This document shows positions 51,299 through 60,597 of a stretch of 64,000 nucleotides of DNA, in pieces; the stretch's first letter is position 1; every line of letters begins with the position of its first letter. The translations under genes were made by a program, and so were the position numbers. The DNA is taken from contig JAIUPL010000003.1 of the NCBI GenBank assembly GCA_020160935.1, positions 186,001-250,000 of the forward strand. The letters run 5' to 3'. Under the pieces are notes generated by a model, which was not told the origin of the DNA, ran no database searches, and saw nothing but the letters and a program-made list of their open reading frames with translations. This DNA is from Bacteroidota bacterium. GTDB taxonomy: Bacteria; Bacteroidota; Bacteroidia; Chitinophagales; Saprospiraceae.

Positions 51299-51616
51299 AT
51301 GGCATACGAATTCACGGATGCAACTTTCCAAACGGAAGTGATCGACAACAATAAAGTAACCCTGGTGGACCTTTGGGCAGAATGGTGCGGACCGTGCAGA
51401 TTGATGTCTCCAGTAGTAGAAGACCTTTCCAAAGAATATGAAGGCAAGGCTGTGATTGGCAAACTCAATGTCGATGACAACCCGGAAGTGCCTGTCAACT
51501 ACAATGTTCGCGGTATTCCTACATTTCTCCTCTTCAAAAATGGAGAGTTGAAAGATAAAATTGTAGGCGCTCAAACAAAAGAATACCTGAAAGCGAGAAT
51601 TGAAAGTTTGCTCTAA
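51299..51616 (+). CDS. trxA: Thioredoxin
   Basis: This 105-residue protein reduces disulfides in the cytoplasm. The active site is LVDLWAEWCGPCRLMSPVVE (W-C-G-P-C, Cys near residues 30 and 33). NVDDNPEVPVNYNVRGIPTF carries the cis-Pro, and KLDENLLFKNGEL-like strands close the fold. The frame starts six bases earlier too, but MAYEFTDATFQTEV fits the family best. A strong terminator follows. Confidence 0.97.
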   Translation: MAYEFTDATFQTEVIDNNKVTLVDLWAEWCGPCRLMSPVVEDLSKEYEGKAVIGKLNVDDNPEVPVNYNVRGIPTFLLFKNGELKDKIVGAQTKEYLKARIESLL

Positions 51617-51657
51617 GCAAATGGTTCAAGGACTGTTTACTTGTTTTATTTATTTGG

Positions 51658-51690
51658 AATCCGCATCCGTTCTTCGGGTGCGGATTTTTT
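51658..51690 (+). terminator. Rho-independent terminator of trxA
   Basis: AATCCGCATCCG pairs with CGGGTGCGGATT (one G-U), followed by six T. It reaches the stop codon of the opposite gene. Confidence 0.85.
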
Positions 51691-53194
51691 ATTGGAGCCG
51701 TTTCCAGGCTACCGGCAAATGTTCGATCAAATCGCTGGCAATAAGAGCCTCCTGACCCAGTTCAGACGCTGCCATATCGCCTGCAAGCCCGTGTAGATAA
51801 ACTCCCAGCAGGCAAGTGTTCAAGGGTGAATATCCTTGTGCCAGCAGCCCCGTCAAAATCCCCGTCAGCACATCGCCCGAGCCGCCCGTGGCCATACCGG
51901 GATTACCCGAAGAATTGAACCAGCATTGGCCGTCAGGAGTAGCAATGGCCGTGTGTGCACCTTTCAATACAATGAATACCTGATGCTTTCGGGCCCATTC
52001 CATCTGTTGATCGTTTTTTTCAAAGTCATTGGTACTGCTTCCGAACAAGCGTTGAAATTCACCGGGGTGTGGTGTCAATATAGAGTTGGGGGGAATCGCC
52101 GGCCACCATTCCGGGTGTCGGGCAAGCAGGTTCAGTGCATCGGCATCCAGTACCAATGGTACCGTTGCATTGTGGATGAGTTGTTGCAGAGCCGATGCAG
52201 TTTCTGATGCCGTACCGAGGCCCGGGCCAATTCCGATTGCATTATAAGGCTGAATATCAGGTGTTTGCGTCCATTTTTTTTCATGTGCATCACAGATCGC
52301 CATGGCTTCCGGAACAGAAGTCTGCATTATGTCGTACCCGACGCCCGGAATGCAGACACTGAGTAACCCGGCGCCCGCTCGCAGGCAGGATTTGGCAGAA
52401 AGTACGGCAGCGCCCATTTTCCCGTAACTCCCTCCTATCAGCAAAGCGTGCCCGTAAGTGCCTTTATGCCCGAATTTTTGCCTGGGTTTCCAAAGTTTTT
52501 TTGCTTCTTCATGTGTAAGATATTGATAGCAAGTGGGTTGTTCCGAGTAATAATCAGGGTGCAGACCGATGCTTCCAAAGTTCCACTCCCCCACCCGATG
52601 TGCATTTTCAGGGTAAAAAAATGCTCGTTTGGGGGCCTCGAAACTAAAAGTTCGTTCGGCTTGCACGACAGGGTATGCGGCGCTGCTCTGATCTGCAAAC
52701 ATACCGCTGGGAATATCCACAGACACCACTTCATTGGGCAGCGCATTCAGTAGATCTACCAATGCGGCCAACTTGCCGGAGAGCGGGCGATTCAGGCCGG
52801 AACCAAACAAGGCATCTATAACGATTGCTCGCGGAGGAATGTCAGGAAATCCATCCGGGTCGGACAACCACTGCACAGACACACCCTGGTGCGCCGGAAG
52901 TTGTTCCAGTTGTGTCTCAAAATCTGCACTTCTCTTATCATCGAATGCACAAACCAGTACTTTTGCCTCGTAAAACAACTGGTGCAAATAACGTGCGATC
53001 GCCAGTCCATCGCCGCCATTATTCCCTGTTCCGGCAAAAATCACCACCGGTTTGCTTACATCCTGGTACAATCCTGTAAACCATTCTGTGAAAACGCGGG
53101 CAGCACGGTTCATCAATTCCGTGGATGCAATGGGCTCATTTTCAATGGTAAAGGCATCCCAGGCGTGAACTTGTGCGGCAGAAAAGATTTTCAT
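51689..53194 (-). CDS. nnr: Bifunctional NAD(P)H-hydrate epimerase/dehydratase
   Basis: This 501-residue protein repairs damaged NAD(P)H hydrates. Residues 1-215 are the epimerase (YjeF_N): VIFAGTGNNGGDGLAIARYL and DALFGSGLNRPLSG. Residues ~220-500 are the ATP/ADP-dependent dehydratase (YjeF_C), a ribokinase-like fold with GIGPGLGTASETASAL, NSILTPHPGEFQRLFG and the catalytic NPGMATGGSGDVLTGILTGL. The fusion is common in bacteria. It diverges from the CoA-transferase gene, 32 bp apart. Confidence 0.95.
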   Translation of the reverse strand: MKIFSAAQVHAWDAFTIENEPIASTELMNRAARVFTEWFTGLYQDVSKPVVIFAGTGNNGGDGLAIARYLHQLFYEAKVLVCAFDDKRSADFETQLEQLPAHQGVSVQWLSDPDGFPDIPPRAIVIDALFGSGLNRPLSGKLAALVDLLNALPNEVVSVDIPSGMFADQSSAAYPVVQAERTFSFEAPKRAFFYPENAHRVGEWNFGSIGLHPDYYSEQPTCYQYLTHEEAKKLWKPRQKFGHKGTYGHALLIGGSYGKMGAAVLSAKSCLRAGAGLLSVCIPGVGYDIMQTSVPEAMAICDAHEKKWTQTPDIQPYNAIGIGPGLGTASETASALQQLIHNATVPLVLDADALNLLARHPEWWPAIPPNSILTPHPGEFQRLFGSSTNDFEKNDQQMEWARKHQVFIVLKGAHTAIATPDGQCWFNSSGNPGMATGGSGDVLTGILTGLLAQGYSPLNTCLLGVYLHGLAGDMAASELGQEALIASDLIEHLPVAWKRLQ

Positions 53195-53226
53195 AAAAAG
53201 GAGGGCAAATGCCCGTTTGAAACGAC

Positions 53227-54321
53227 ATGCAAGATAAGTTTTTTTCAGGCTTGAAAGTGATCGAGTTTTCCAGTGTGCTAGCGGGCCCCGCTGTGGGGAT
53301 GTTTTTTGCCGAACTGGGCGCCGAAGTAATCAAAATAGAAAATAAAACAACGGGTGGCGATGTAACCCGGGGCTGGAAACACCCTTCCGAATCGCCCGAC
53401 TCCCCTATTTCTGCCTACTGGTGCAGCGTCAACTGGGGGAAACAGCACCTTTTTCTGGATTTGGGAAATGCAGAAGACCAGCACCGTGCCATGGAAATGG
53501 CCCTTGCTGCCGATGTCGTGATTTCCAACTTTAAACCTTCTTCAGCCAAACGGATGGGCGTCGATGCCGATGCATTGCGCAAGGCCAACCCTCGTTTGAT
53601 TTATGCACAACTCAGTTCATTTGCCGACCCGGAAGATGAAAGCCCGGCATTTGATGCATTGCTACAGGCCGAAGCAGGGTTTATGTATATGAATGGAGAG
53701 GCTGGCGGAGCGCCCGTAAAAATGCCGGTCGCACTGATCGACCTGCTCGCTGCGCATCAGTTGAAAGAAGCAATTTTACTGGCTTTGTTGCACCGGGAAA
53801 GAACCGGAGAAGGGGCCACTCTAAGCACCTCACTCATGGAATCGGCCTTGTCATCGCTGGCTAACCAGGCCAGCAGTTATTTGATGACCGGCCACATTCC
53901 GCAGCGCATGGGCACGCGGCATCCCAACATCGCCCCGTATGGCGATATGTTCCCCTGCGCTGATGGGCAAATGATTTTACTGGCTGTAGGTACCGAGCGA
54001 CAATTCAGGCAATTATGCTCAAGTATTGGTCAGGAACACCTGCCCCAACAGGAAAAATTTGCCAACAACAGAGCCCGCGTGCAGCACCGGGAAGAACTGA
54101 ATGGTATGCTCGGCGCTGCGCTGGCACAACGAACCCTGAATGACTGGATAGCCACATTTAAAAGCAATGGCGTTCCCGCAGCACGAATCTGTGATATGAA
54201 AGCAGTATTCGAACGGCCGGAAGCCAGGGCTATGGTGCTGGAGGAGCAGGCGCCAGACGGAAGCAATACGCTCAGGGTGAAAACCGTGGCTTTCCATGTA
54301 GAATTTGAACCTATTGTTTGA
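53227..54321 (+). CDS. CaiB/BaiF-family CoA transferase
   Basis: This 364-residue class III CoA transferase moves CoA between carboxylic acids via an aspartyl intermediate. KVIEFSSVLAGPAVGMFFAE, LGAEVIKIENKTTGGDVTRG, NFKPSSAKRMGVDADALRKA and the catalytic Asp in SPAFDALLQAEAGFMYM are the family marks. PYGDMFPCADGQMILLAVGT and NGVPAARICDMKAVF follow. It is shorter than most members (about 400), mainly near the C-terminus. The substrate is not predictable. It precedes mrp by 80 bp and may be cotranscribed. Confidence 0.9.
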   Translation: MQDKFFSGLKVIEFSSVLAGPAVGMFFAELGAEVIKIENKTTGGDVTRGWKHPSESPDSPISAYWCSVNWGKQHLFLDLGNAEDQHRAMEMALAADVVISNFKPSSAKRMGVDADALRKANPRLIYAQLSSFADPEDESPAFDALLQAEAGFMYMNGEAGGAPVKMPVALIDLLAAHQLKEAILLALLHRERTGEGATLSTSLMESALSSLANQASSYLMTGHIPQRMGTRHPNIAPYGDMFPCADGQMILLAVGTERQFRQLCSSIGQEHLPQQEKFANNRARVQHREELNGMLGAALAQRTLNDWIATFKSNGVPAARICDMKAVFERPEARAMVLEEQAPDGSNTLRVKTVAFHVEFEPIV

Positions 54322-54401
54322 TCCCCGGACACGAACATTCATACATACCTCGTAATATTGCAGCCCGATTGATCCGGCATGATCGGCGATCGTTATCAAT
54401 C

Positions 54402-55490
54402 ATGAATACAGAACAAATCCTCGCCGCACTTCGTGAAGTGCGCGACCCGCAAACAGGGCAAGACATTGTTTCGAGAGGAATGGTGCAAGACCTTGAAATT
54501 CAAGGCAATAACATAAATTTCAAACTGGCGGTACCTTCCCTTCAGATGCAAGGGAAAGCAGAATTGAATTTTGCCTGCATGGAAGCGGTATTGAAAGTTT
54601 TTCCCGATGCGAATGTAAACGCCCACTTCATAGCCCGTACGCCAAATAGTCAGGAAAGCAGCAGCATTGTTCCACATATTAAGAACATTATTGCTGTAGC
54701 ATCCGGCAAAGGCGGCGTAGGCAAAAGCACCGTTTCAGTAAACCTGGCCCTCGGTCTGAAACAGTTAGGTGCGCGCGTGGGACTTATGGATGCCGACGTC
54801 TACGGCCCCAGTATCCCGACGATGCTTGGATTAAGTGGCCAGCGGCCGAAAATCCAGGATGTTACGGGAAAAGCCAAAATGGTTCCACTGGAAGCTTATG
54901 GCATGCCCACCATCAGCATCGGAAACATCATCGAGCCGGAGCAGGCCGTGGTGTTGCGTGGGCCGCGACTGGCCGCCATTATCAAACAGTTCTTTAATGA
55001 TGTGCTCTGGGAGCCGCTCGATTTTTTGATTGTAGACCTGCCTCCGGGCACCGGCGATGTACAACTGACACTGGTACAAACAGCGCCTATTACCGGTGTG
55101 GTGCTGGTTACTACGCCACAGGAAGTTGCGCTGGCCGACGCTGTGAAAGCCATGAATATGTTCCTGCTACCACAAATCAATGTGCCCATTTTGGGTGTAG
55201 TGGAAAACATGGCCTGGTTCACTCCGGCAGAACTGCCTGAAAACAAATACTTTATCTTCGGACAAGGTGGTGGCAAAAAACTCGCACTGGAAAGCCATTC
55301 TGTTTTATTGGGACAAATTCCGCTTGTGCAAAGTGTACGCGAAGGCGGCGACGACGGGAAACCGGCGGTTCTGCAAACAGGCTCGGATGTATCGGAGGCT
55401 TTTATGAATGTTGCCAAAAATACATTGCGTCAGGTGGGCGTGCGCAATGAAATGATAGCGCCAACGCAAATTGTGCGGCTGGGAGAATAA
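54402..55490 (+). CDS. mrp: Mrp/NBP35-family iron-sulfur cluster carrier ATPase
   Basis: The ATG at 54402 gives 362 residues; the earlier in-frame start adds an unlikely leader. An MIP18-like domain (about 1-80) leads into a ParA-type NTPase with the deviant P-loop VASGKGGVGKSTVSVNLALG, and VLMDADVYGPSIPTMLG, DFLIVDLPPGTGDVQLTLVQ and TTPQEVALADAVKAMNMF. The CxxC that binds the cluster in many Mrp proteins is absent: the region reads VENMAWFTPAELPENKYFIF, a variant I associate with Bacteroidota. It helps load Fe-S clusters. Confidence 0.93.
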   Translation: MNTEQILAALREVRDPQTGQDIVSRGMVQDLEIQGNNINFKLAVPSLQMQGKAELNFACMEAVLKVFPDANVNAHFIARTPNSQESSSIVPHIKNIIAVASGKGGVGKSTVSVNLALGLKQLGARVGLMDADVYGPSIPTMLGLSGQRPKIQDVTGKAKMVPLEAYGMPTISIGNIIEPEQAVVLRGPRLAAIIKQFFNDVLWEPLDFLIVDLPPGTGDVQLTLVQTAPITGVVLVTTPQEVALADAVKAMNMFLLPQINVPILGVVENMAWFTPAELPENKYFIFGQGGGKKLALESHSVLLGQIPLVQSVREGGDDGKPAVLQTGSDVSEAFMNVAKNTLRQVGVRNEMIAPTQIVRLGE

Positions 55491-55495
55491 TTTCG

Positions 55496-56896
55496 TTACA
55501 CTTTCATAAAACTCAAACCGGATTGCAGTACCCCGGCGGTTCGGGCGCGCACGCGTTCGTCGACTGCCGTGTCGTTCATGTGTTTGATCACTTTCCATTC
55601 GTCGACCAGCGAAACTGACTGCGGTGTGGTCAAACCGCTTTGGCCCGCTACCACGCTTACAGAGTTGCCTACCAGTCGACTCATTCCGCCAACGCCTTGG
55701 TTTACGGCCAATGCGATAACGGCGGTCAGTGCCGCTTCGGATTTGATGATGTCGCTCAATTTTGGGATATTGATACGAATCCCCCCTACGGTGACGTCGA
55801 GTTTAAAGTTGAGCGCTGCCTGTACGTACAGGATATTGGCCATGCGCAATTGTTCGCGGATCAGGGATGACTCAAAGCCAGCCTGGATAAAAGCCCCGCA
55901 CAAAGAGATATTGCGCTGAATGTATAACCAGGCATCATCTCCGCGCAGTTTGGCCCCTGTTTCCGTCAGAACCGTGGTCGTAGCCAGCGAGTCGCTACCC
56001 TCCGAATCGATGCCTACACGCTGAAATACGCGCTGAAACGCAGCAGGCGCATACTGTTTCATACTAGCCATCACCCGATTGAGGCTGCCGCCTACAGCGG
56101 ATGCACCCGTAAACTGGATAAATCCGTAGGAAAAAATAGCCTTGTCGTAACTATTGATGGCGTCGAACTTGCCTTCGTGTGTAGAGACATATTGCAAGGC
56201 CTTCGCCTGATTCAGGGTCAGACCTACAGACTGAATAGTGGCTATATCCAGTGCCATCGCCGATTGTCCGCCATACATCACGCCCTGTGGATACACCATA
56301 TATGGGCTAATGGTGACATTGTCGCGCAGATTGGCGACCACCTGACCACCATTAAGCAGCGGTACCCGCATCGCATAACGGTTGAAGCCGGCATCAGGAC
56401 GCATTTCAATTGTAAATTGACGGCGTGCTTCCAGATAACCCTCACCTATGGGCTGTATAGGCTGAACAGGTTGTACCGGCGTCGGAGTAGGCGGCGGTGG
56501 TGCAGGCGTGTTTCCCCCGGAAGATTTCACCTGGAGGGTTTGCCCTACACTCAAATTGTTGCTGGTAAGCCCGTTGGCAGATTTCAGTGCATCGACACTC
56601 ATGCCAAAGCGGGTTGCTATGGCGTACAGGGTATCACCTGGCCGCACCTGATAATTGACAAGGCCAGATGTATTGGTTGGAGTGGCTGGCGTCACAGGCG
56701 GTGGTGGCGGTACTGGAATGACCGGTATGGGAGTGGAGCCACCTGTGGAGCGTACTTTCAGGTTTTGACCGACGCTCAGGTTGTTGGTTTTCAAACTGTT
56801 TACTGCCTTGAGTTCGTCGACGCCCATCCCGAATTTGCGGGCAATGGCAAACAGGGTATCGCCTGATTTTACTTGGTAAGTCGTGAAAACACTCAT
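55496..56896 (-). CDS. LysM-domain protein with C-terminal muramidase-like part
   Basis: The ATG at 56896 (MSVFTTYQVKSGDTLFAIAR) gives 466 residues; the longer frame would need a TTG. Two LysM domains (about 3-52 and 82-131, KSGDTLFAIARKFGMG and RPGDTLYAIATRFGMSVDAL) bind peptidoglycan, joined by Pro/Thr-rich linkers (PVPPPPPVTPATPTN). The C-terminal ~300 residues contain VSTHEGKFDAINSYDKAIFS and FSYGFIQFTGASAVG, which recall lytic-transglycosylase-like or chitosanase folds; I could not assign catalytic residues with confidence. No signal peptide is seen, which is odd for a wall-binding protein; it may be a cargo of another export route. Confidence 0.75.
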   Translation of the reverse strand: MSVFTTYQVKSGDTLFAIARKFGMGVDELKAVNSLKTNNLSVGQNLKVRSTGGSTPIPVIPVPPPPPVTPATPTNTSGLVNYQVRPGDTLYAIATRFGMSVDALKSANGLTSNNLSVGQTLQVKSSGGNTPAPPPPTPTPVQPVQPIQPIGEGYLEARRQFTIEMRPDAGFNRYAMRVPLLNGGQVVANLRDNVTISPYMVYPQGVMYGGQSAMALDIATIQSVGLTLNQAKALQYVSTHEGKFDAINSYDKAIFSYGFIQFTGASAVGGSLNRVMASMKQYAPAAFQRVFQRVGIDSEGSDSLATTTVLTETGAKLRGDDAWLYIQRNISLCGAFIQAGFESSLIREQLRMANILYVQAALNFKLDVTVGGIRINIPKLSDIIKSEAALTAVIALAVNQGVGGMSRLVGNSVSVVAGQSGLTTPQSVSLVDEWKVIKHMNDTAVDERVRARTAGVLQSGLSFMKV

Positions 56897-56915
56897 CGGC
56901 AAGGTGGTTTTAAAA

Positions 56916-57929
56916 TTAAACGTGCAAAATTCTCCAGAACAACTCTTTCATCAATTCTTCTTCCCCGGTACTGGTATTGTCGTTGTGAATACCCTTGGAG
57001 CGCAAATCGTAGTTTTTCAATAAAGAAATAACTGCGGCCGTCTGTGGTTGTGTAAAATGATTGGCAGCGACGCGATATTCTTTCAAAAACCAGTCGGAAC
57101 GCAGGTCCAGTGTTTTTAAAATTTCCGCATCCGCAGCGCCCTTCAGGGCATGCAGCATAAACACCTTGGAAAAATAGGCATACAAACTGGTAATGGTAAC
57201 AATCAGCGGATTTTTTCGAATGTTGGAAGCAAAATGATGCTGAATACGCGCCACTTTGGCAGCATCGCGCATGGCCAGCGCTTTTTGCAATTCAAAAATA
57301 TTGTACTCCTTGCTGATGCCTACGTATTCCTGAATATGCGAAGTATTGATGGTGGTGTTTTTAGGCAAATTCAACGTCAACTTGTCGAGTTCGTTGGCAA
57401 TTCTGGAAAGATCGGCGCCCAGGTATTCTGCCATCAAGGCTGCTGCTGCAGTATCGATATGCAAATGATGCGATTTGCAAAAACTGCTGATCCAATCGGC
57501 AATCTGGTTGTCGTACAATTTTTTACTTTCCAGCAACACCACGTTTTTTGCCTGTAGTGACTTGCCGAATTTGGTACGTGCGTCCACTTTTTTATGCTTG
57601 TGGCACACCACGAACACCGTTGTTGGCATCGGATTTTCCATATAAGCCGTCAGTTCCGTCAGGCTTTTCATTTCCTGTGCTTCCCGCAGGATAACGACCT
57701 GACGTTCGCTCATCATAGGATAACGGCGCAGGTAGTCGAGCAGCGTCACGTGGTCTACATCTTTACCATACAACACCGTTTGATTAAATCCTTTTTCCGC
57801 TTCCGGCAAGGCATTTGCTTCCACCGCATCGGCCACCTGATCGATAAAAAAAGGTTCTTCCCCGTGCAGAAAATACACAGGAAAGAACTTTTTTGCCCGA
57901 ATGTCGCGAAGGATTTCGTCGCTGCTCAT
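56916..57929 (-). CDS. holA: DNA polymerase III subunit delta
   Basis: This 337-residue protein is the clamp-loader delta subunit. It shows FFPVYFLHGEEPFFIDQVAD, VLREAQEMKSLTELTAYMEN and VVCHKHKKVDARTKFGKSLQ, then LGADLSRIANELDKLTLNL and RKNPLIVTITSLYAYFSKVF with the C-terminal collar domain (NDNTSTGEEELMKELFWRIL). The length is usual. It follows topA by 6 bp and is in the same operon. Confidence 0.95.
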   Translation of the reverse strand: MSSDEILRDIRAKKFFPVYFLHGEEPFFIDQVADAVEANALPEAEKGFNQTVLYGKDVDHVTLLDYLRRYPMMSERQVVILREAQEMKSLTELTAYMENPMPTTVFVVCHKHKKVDARTKFGKSLQAKNVVLLESKKLYDNQIADWISSFCKSHHLHIDTAAAALMAEYLGADLSRIANELDKLTLNLPKNTTINTSHIQEYVGISKEYNIFELQKALAMRDAAKVARIQHHFASNIRKNPLIVTITSLYAYFSKVFMLHALKGAADAEILKTLDLRSDWFLKEYRVAANHFTQPQTAAVISLLKNYDLRSKGIHNDNTSTGEEELMKELFWRILHV

Positions 57930-57935
57930 GGTGGC

Positions 57936-60500
57936 TTATTTTTTCTTAGCCGGTGCTTTTGCCGATTTTCCGGGTGCTTTTTTTGAATCGAACACACCAG
58001 GATATTCTTTTTCGATAATGGCTTTTACCCCGGGCAGGTCGAGTGTGCGCGCTTGATCGGCCGTCATTTTGGCGCCGCCATCCAGTTTGGGAAGGTTGAC
58101 GATCAGTTTGCCGTATTTGATGAACGGGCCCCAGCGGCCATTTTCGATGCTGATTTGCTCCTCAGGCCAGTGCTGGATGTAGCGATTGGCCTCTTTTTCA
58201 ATTTTCTGTTCGATGATTTCGATGGCCTGTTTTTCGGTCAGGGTATCGAACTGGAACCGGGCGGGAATATTCACATACAGGTCAGCCCATTTCACAAAAG
58301 GCCCGAATCGGCCCTTACCTTTCGTAATGGGCAGGTTTTGATAATGGCCCAGAGGGCGATCTGCTTCTTTTTTACTTTGAATCAGTTCAACGGCCCGTTC
58401 AAACGTAGTTTCAAAGGGATCCTCGCCTTTGGGCAACGAAATGAACTGGCTACCAAATTTCACGTATGGCCCGTAGCGGCCGGTATTGACCTCGAGCGTT
58501 TCCCCTTCGTACTCGCCCAAAGCGCGTGGCAATTGAAAACTTTCCAGCGCTTCCGACAGCGTTACGGTTTCCAGGTTTTTGCCCGGGCGCAGGTTGGCGT
58601 ATCGAGGTTTTTCTTTCTTATCAAGTTCTTCGCCAGTGCCAATCTGAATGACGGGTTTGCCCAGGCTACTCATGCGCACGAGTACAGTGCGGCCAGTTTC
58701 GGGATCAGAGCCCAGGATACGTTCACCACTGGCACGATCGGCTTCGGCCAGTGTTTTTTCTACCGTATCGTGAAATGGCTTGTAAAAACGATCGATCATG
58801 CGCGTCCAGTCGAGTTTACCTTCGGCAATATCGTCAAATTCGCGCTCCACGCTTGCGGTGAAGCCATAATCCATGACCTTTTTGAAATACTCATCCAGGA
58901 AATCGCACACAATCATGCCCATATCCAGCGGATACAGTACGTTTTTGGTAGTGCCTGTGACCTCTTTGCCGCCTGTTTTATTGATTTGGTTGTTTTTAAG
59001 GGTAAAAATCTGGAACAGACGCTGCTCCCCTTCCCTGCTCTCTTTTACCACATAACCGCGATTGGCTTCCATGATCTTGGAAATGGTAGGCGCATATGTG
59101 GATGGTCGGCCGATGCCGAGTTCTTCCAGTTTTTTTACCAGGCTGGCCTCCGTGTATCGCGCAGGAGGACGTGTGAAGCGTTCAGTGGCTGTCATTTTAT
59201 CCATCTCAAGCGCTTGTCCCACTTTCAAAGGGGGCAAGATGCCGGATGTTTCTTCGTCTTCATCATCGGTGCCTTCGAGGTATAATTTCAGAAAGCCGTC
59301 GAAAGTCAGCACTTCGCCTTCTGCTACAAGTTTGGCCTGTGGCTGCGTGCTGATGCCAATATCTACGGTTGTCTTTTCCAGTTCGGCGTCGGCCATTTGA
59401 GAGGCCATGGCGCGTTTCCAGATCAGTTCGTACAAGCGCTGTTCATCGCGGTTGGGGCTCACGTTCTGGCGCTCCATGTAGGTGGGGCGAATGGCTTCGT
59501 GCGCTTCCTGTGCGGAATCATTTTTGGTTTTGTACCGGCGCAGGTGGTGGTAACGAGGGCCATATTGTTTCACAATTTCATCGCCCATGGCCTGCAGCGC
59601 CGACTCGGACAGATTGGTGGAGTCGGTACGCATATAGGTGATAAAACCTTCTTCGTACAGTTTCTGCGCCACACTCATGGTGCGGCTAACGGAAAAACCC
59701 AGTTTGCGGCTGGCTTCCTGCTGGAGTGTGGACGTGGTAAAAGGAGGGGCCGGTTTGCGGCGCGTTGGTTTCACGTCGATATTGGCCACCTGATAGCCTG
59801 CGCCGATGCATTTTTTCAGGAAGTCTTCTGCGCCGGCCGGGTTGTCAAAACGTTGAGGCGACTCGGCTTTGAAGGTCACCATTTTCCCCTGGGCGTTTTT
59901 TGCCAGGAAAAGAGCCTCAATTTTGAAATAAGGAGTGATGTTGAAAGCCTGAATTTCGCGTTCGCGCTCGACGACTAATTTTACGGCTACCGATTGTACG
60001 CGGCCGGCCGACAACTGGCCTTTTACTTTTTTCCAAAGCAGGCCCGACAGTTCCCAGCCGACAAGGCGGTCGAGTACACGGCGCGCCTGCTGGGCGTTGA
60101 CGATATTCAGATCGAGCGAACGCGGAGAAAGCACCGCTTTTTGAATGGCAGGCTTGGTAATTTCGTGAAAAACGATGCGTTTGGTAGCATGTTTGTCCAG
60201 CCCCAGCACTTCGCAAAGGTGCCAACTGATGGCTTCCCCTTCGCGGTCTTCGTCGGTAGCGAGCCACACTTCTTCGCTTTTCGAAGCCGCTTCTTTCAAT
60301 TCCTTGACGGTCTTGAATTTATCAGGCGGAATAATATAGTTAGGGCGATAGTGATTGCTCACATCTACACCCAGGTCATTGCCTTTTTCAAGGTCACGTA
60401 TGTGGCCGTACGACGATTTCACGGAGAAATCGCCGCCGAGGTATTTTTCAATAGTCTTTGCCTTAGCAGGCGATTCGACGATGAGGAGTTTTTTTGCCAT
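57936..60500 (-). CDS. topA: DNA topoisomerase I
   Basis: This 854-residue type IA topoisomerase relaxes negative supercoils. The Toprim domain opens MAKKLLIVESPAKAKTIEKY and contains ATDEDREGEAISWH (metal-binding DxDxE). The catalytic Tyr is in FITYMRTDSTNLSE. The C-terminus has three Topo_C-Rpt repeats (GRYGPYVKFG, GRFGPFVKWAD, GRWGPFIKYG), without zinc fingers, and a Lys/Ala-rich tail (APGKSAKAPAKKK). This matches the Bacteroidota type. holA follows directly. A TACTTTTG box at 60533-60540 (minus strand) suits its promoter. Confidence 0.97.
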   Translation of the reverse strand: MAKKLLIVESPAKAKTIEKYLGGDFSVKSSYGHIRDLEKGNDLGVDVSNHYRPNYIIPPDKFKTVKELKEAASKSEEVWLATDEDREGEAISWHLCEVLGLDKHATKRIVFHEITKPAIQKAVLSPRSLDLNIVNAQQARRVLDRLVGWELSGLLWKKVKGQLSAGRVQSVAVKLVVEREREIQAFNITPYFKIEALFLAKNAQGKMVTFKAESPQRFDNPAGAEDFLKKCIGAGYQVANIDVKPTRRKPAPPFTTSTLQQEASRKLGFSVSRTMSVAQKLYEEGFITYMRTDSTNLSESALQAMGDEIVKQYGPRYHHLRRYKTKNDSAQEAHEAIRPTYMERQNVSPNRDEQRLYELIWKRAMASQMADAELEKTTVDIGISTQPQAKLVAEGEVLTFDGFLKLYLEGTDDEDEETSGILPPLKVGQALEMDKMTATERFTRPPARYTEASLVKKLEELGIGRPSTYAPTISKIMEANRGYVVKESREGEQRLFQIFTLKNNQINKTGGKEVTGTTKNVLYPLDMGMIVCDFLDEYFKKVMDYGFTASVEREFDDIAEGKLDWTRMIDRFYKPFHDTVEKTLAEADRASGERILGSDPETGRTVLVRMSSLGKPVIQIGTGEELDKKEKPRYANLRPGKNLETVTLSEALESFQLPRALGEYEGETLEVNTGRYGPYVKFGSQFISLPKGEDPFETTFERAVELIQSKKEADRPLGHYQNLPITKGKGRFGPFVKWADLYVNIPARFQFDTLTEKQAIEIIEQKIEKEANRYIQHWPEEQISIENGRWGPFIKYGKLIVNLPKLDGGAKMTADQARTLDLPGVKAIIEKEYPGVFDSKKAPGKSAKAPAKKK

Positions 60501-60532
60501 GTATCGATGTTGGATTTGGGAGAAAACAGGCG

Positions 60533-60540
60533 CAAAAGTA
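60533..60540 (-). promoter_or_regulatory. -7 promoter box of topA
   Basis: On the minus strand TACTTTTG matches TAnnTTTG and lies 33-40 bases before the topA start codon. No clear TTTG stands at -33. Confidence 0.5.
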
Positions 60541-60597
60541 ATGGGTTTTTAAAGTTTGCAACATTTTAAAACAAATCGTTCGGGAATCAAGTGCGAT

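Noticed and set aside
58053-59285. A 410-codon plus-strand open frame opposite topA
   Set aside because: Shadow of topA; the translation has no domain and the composition of a complement frame.
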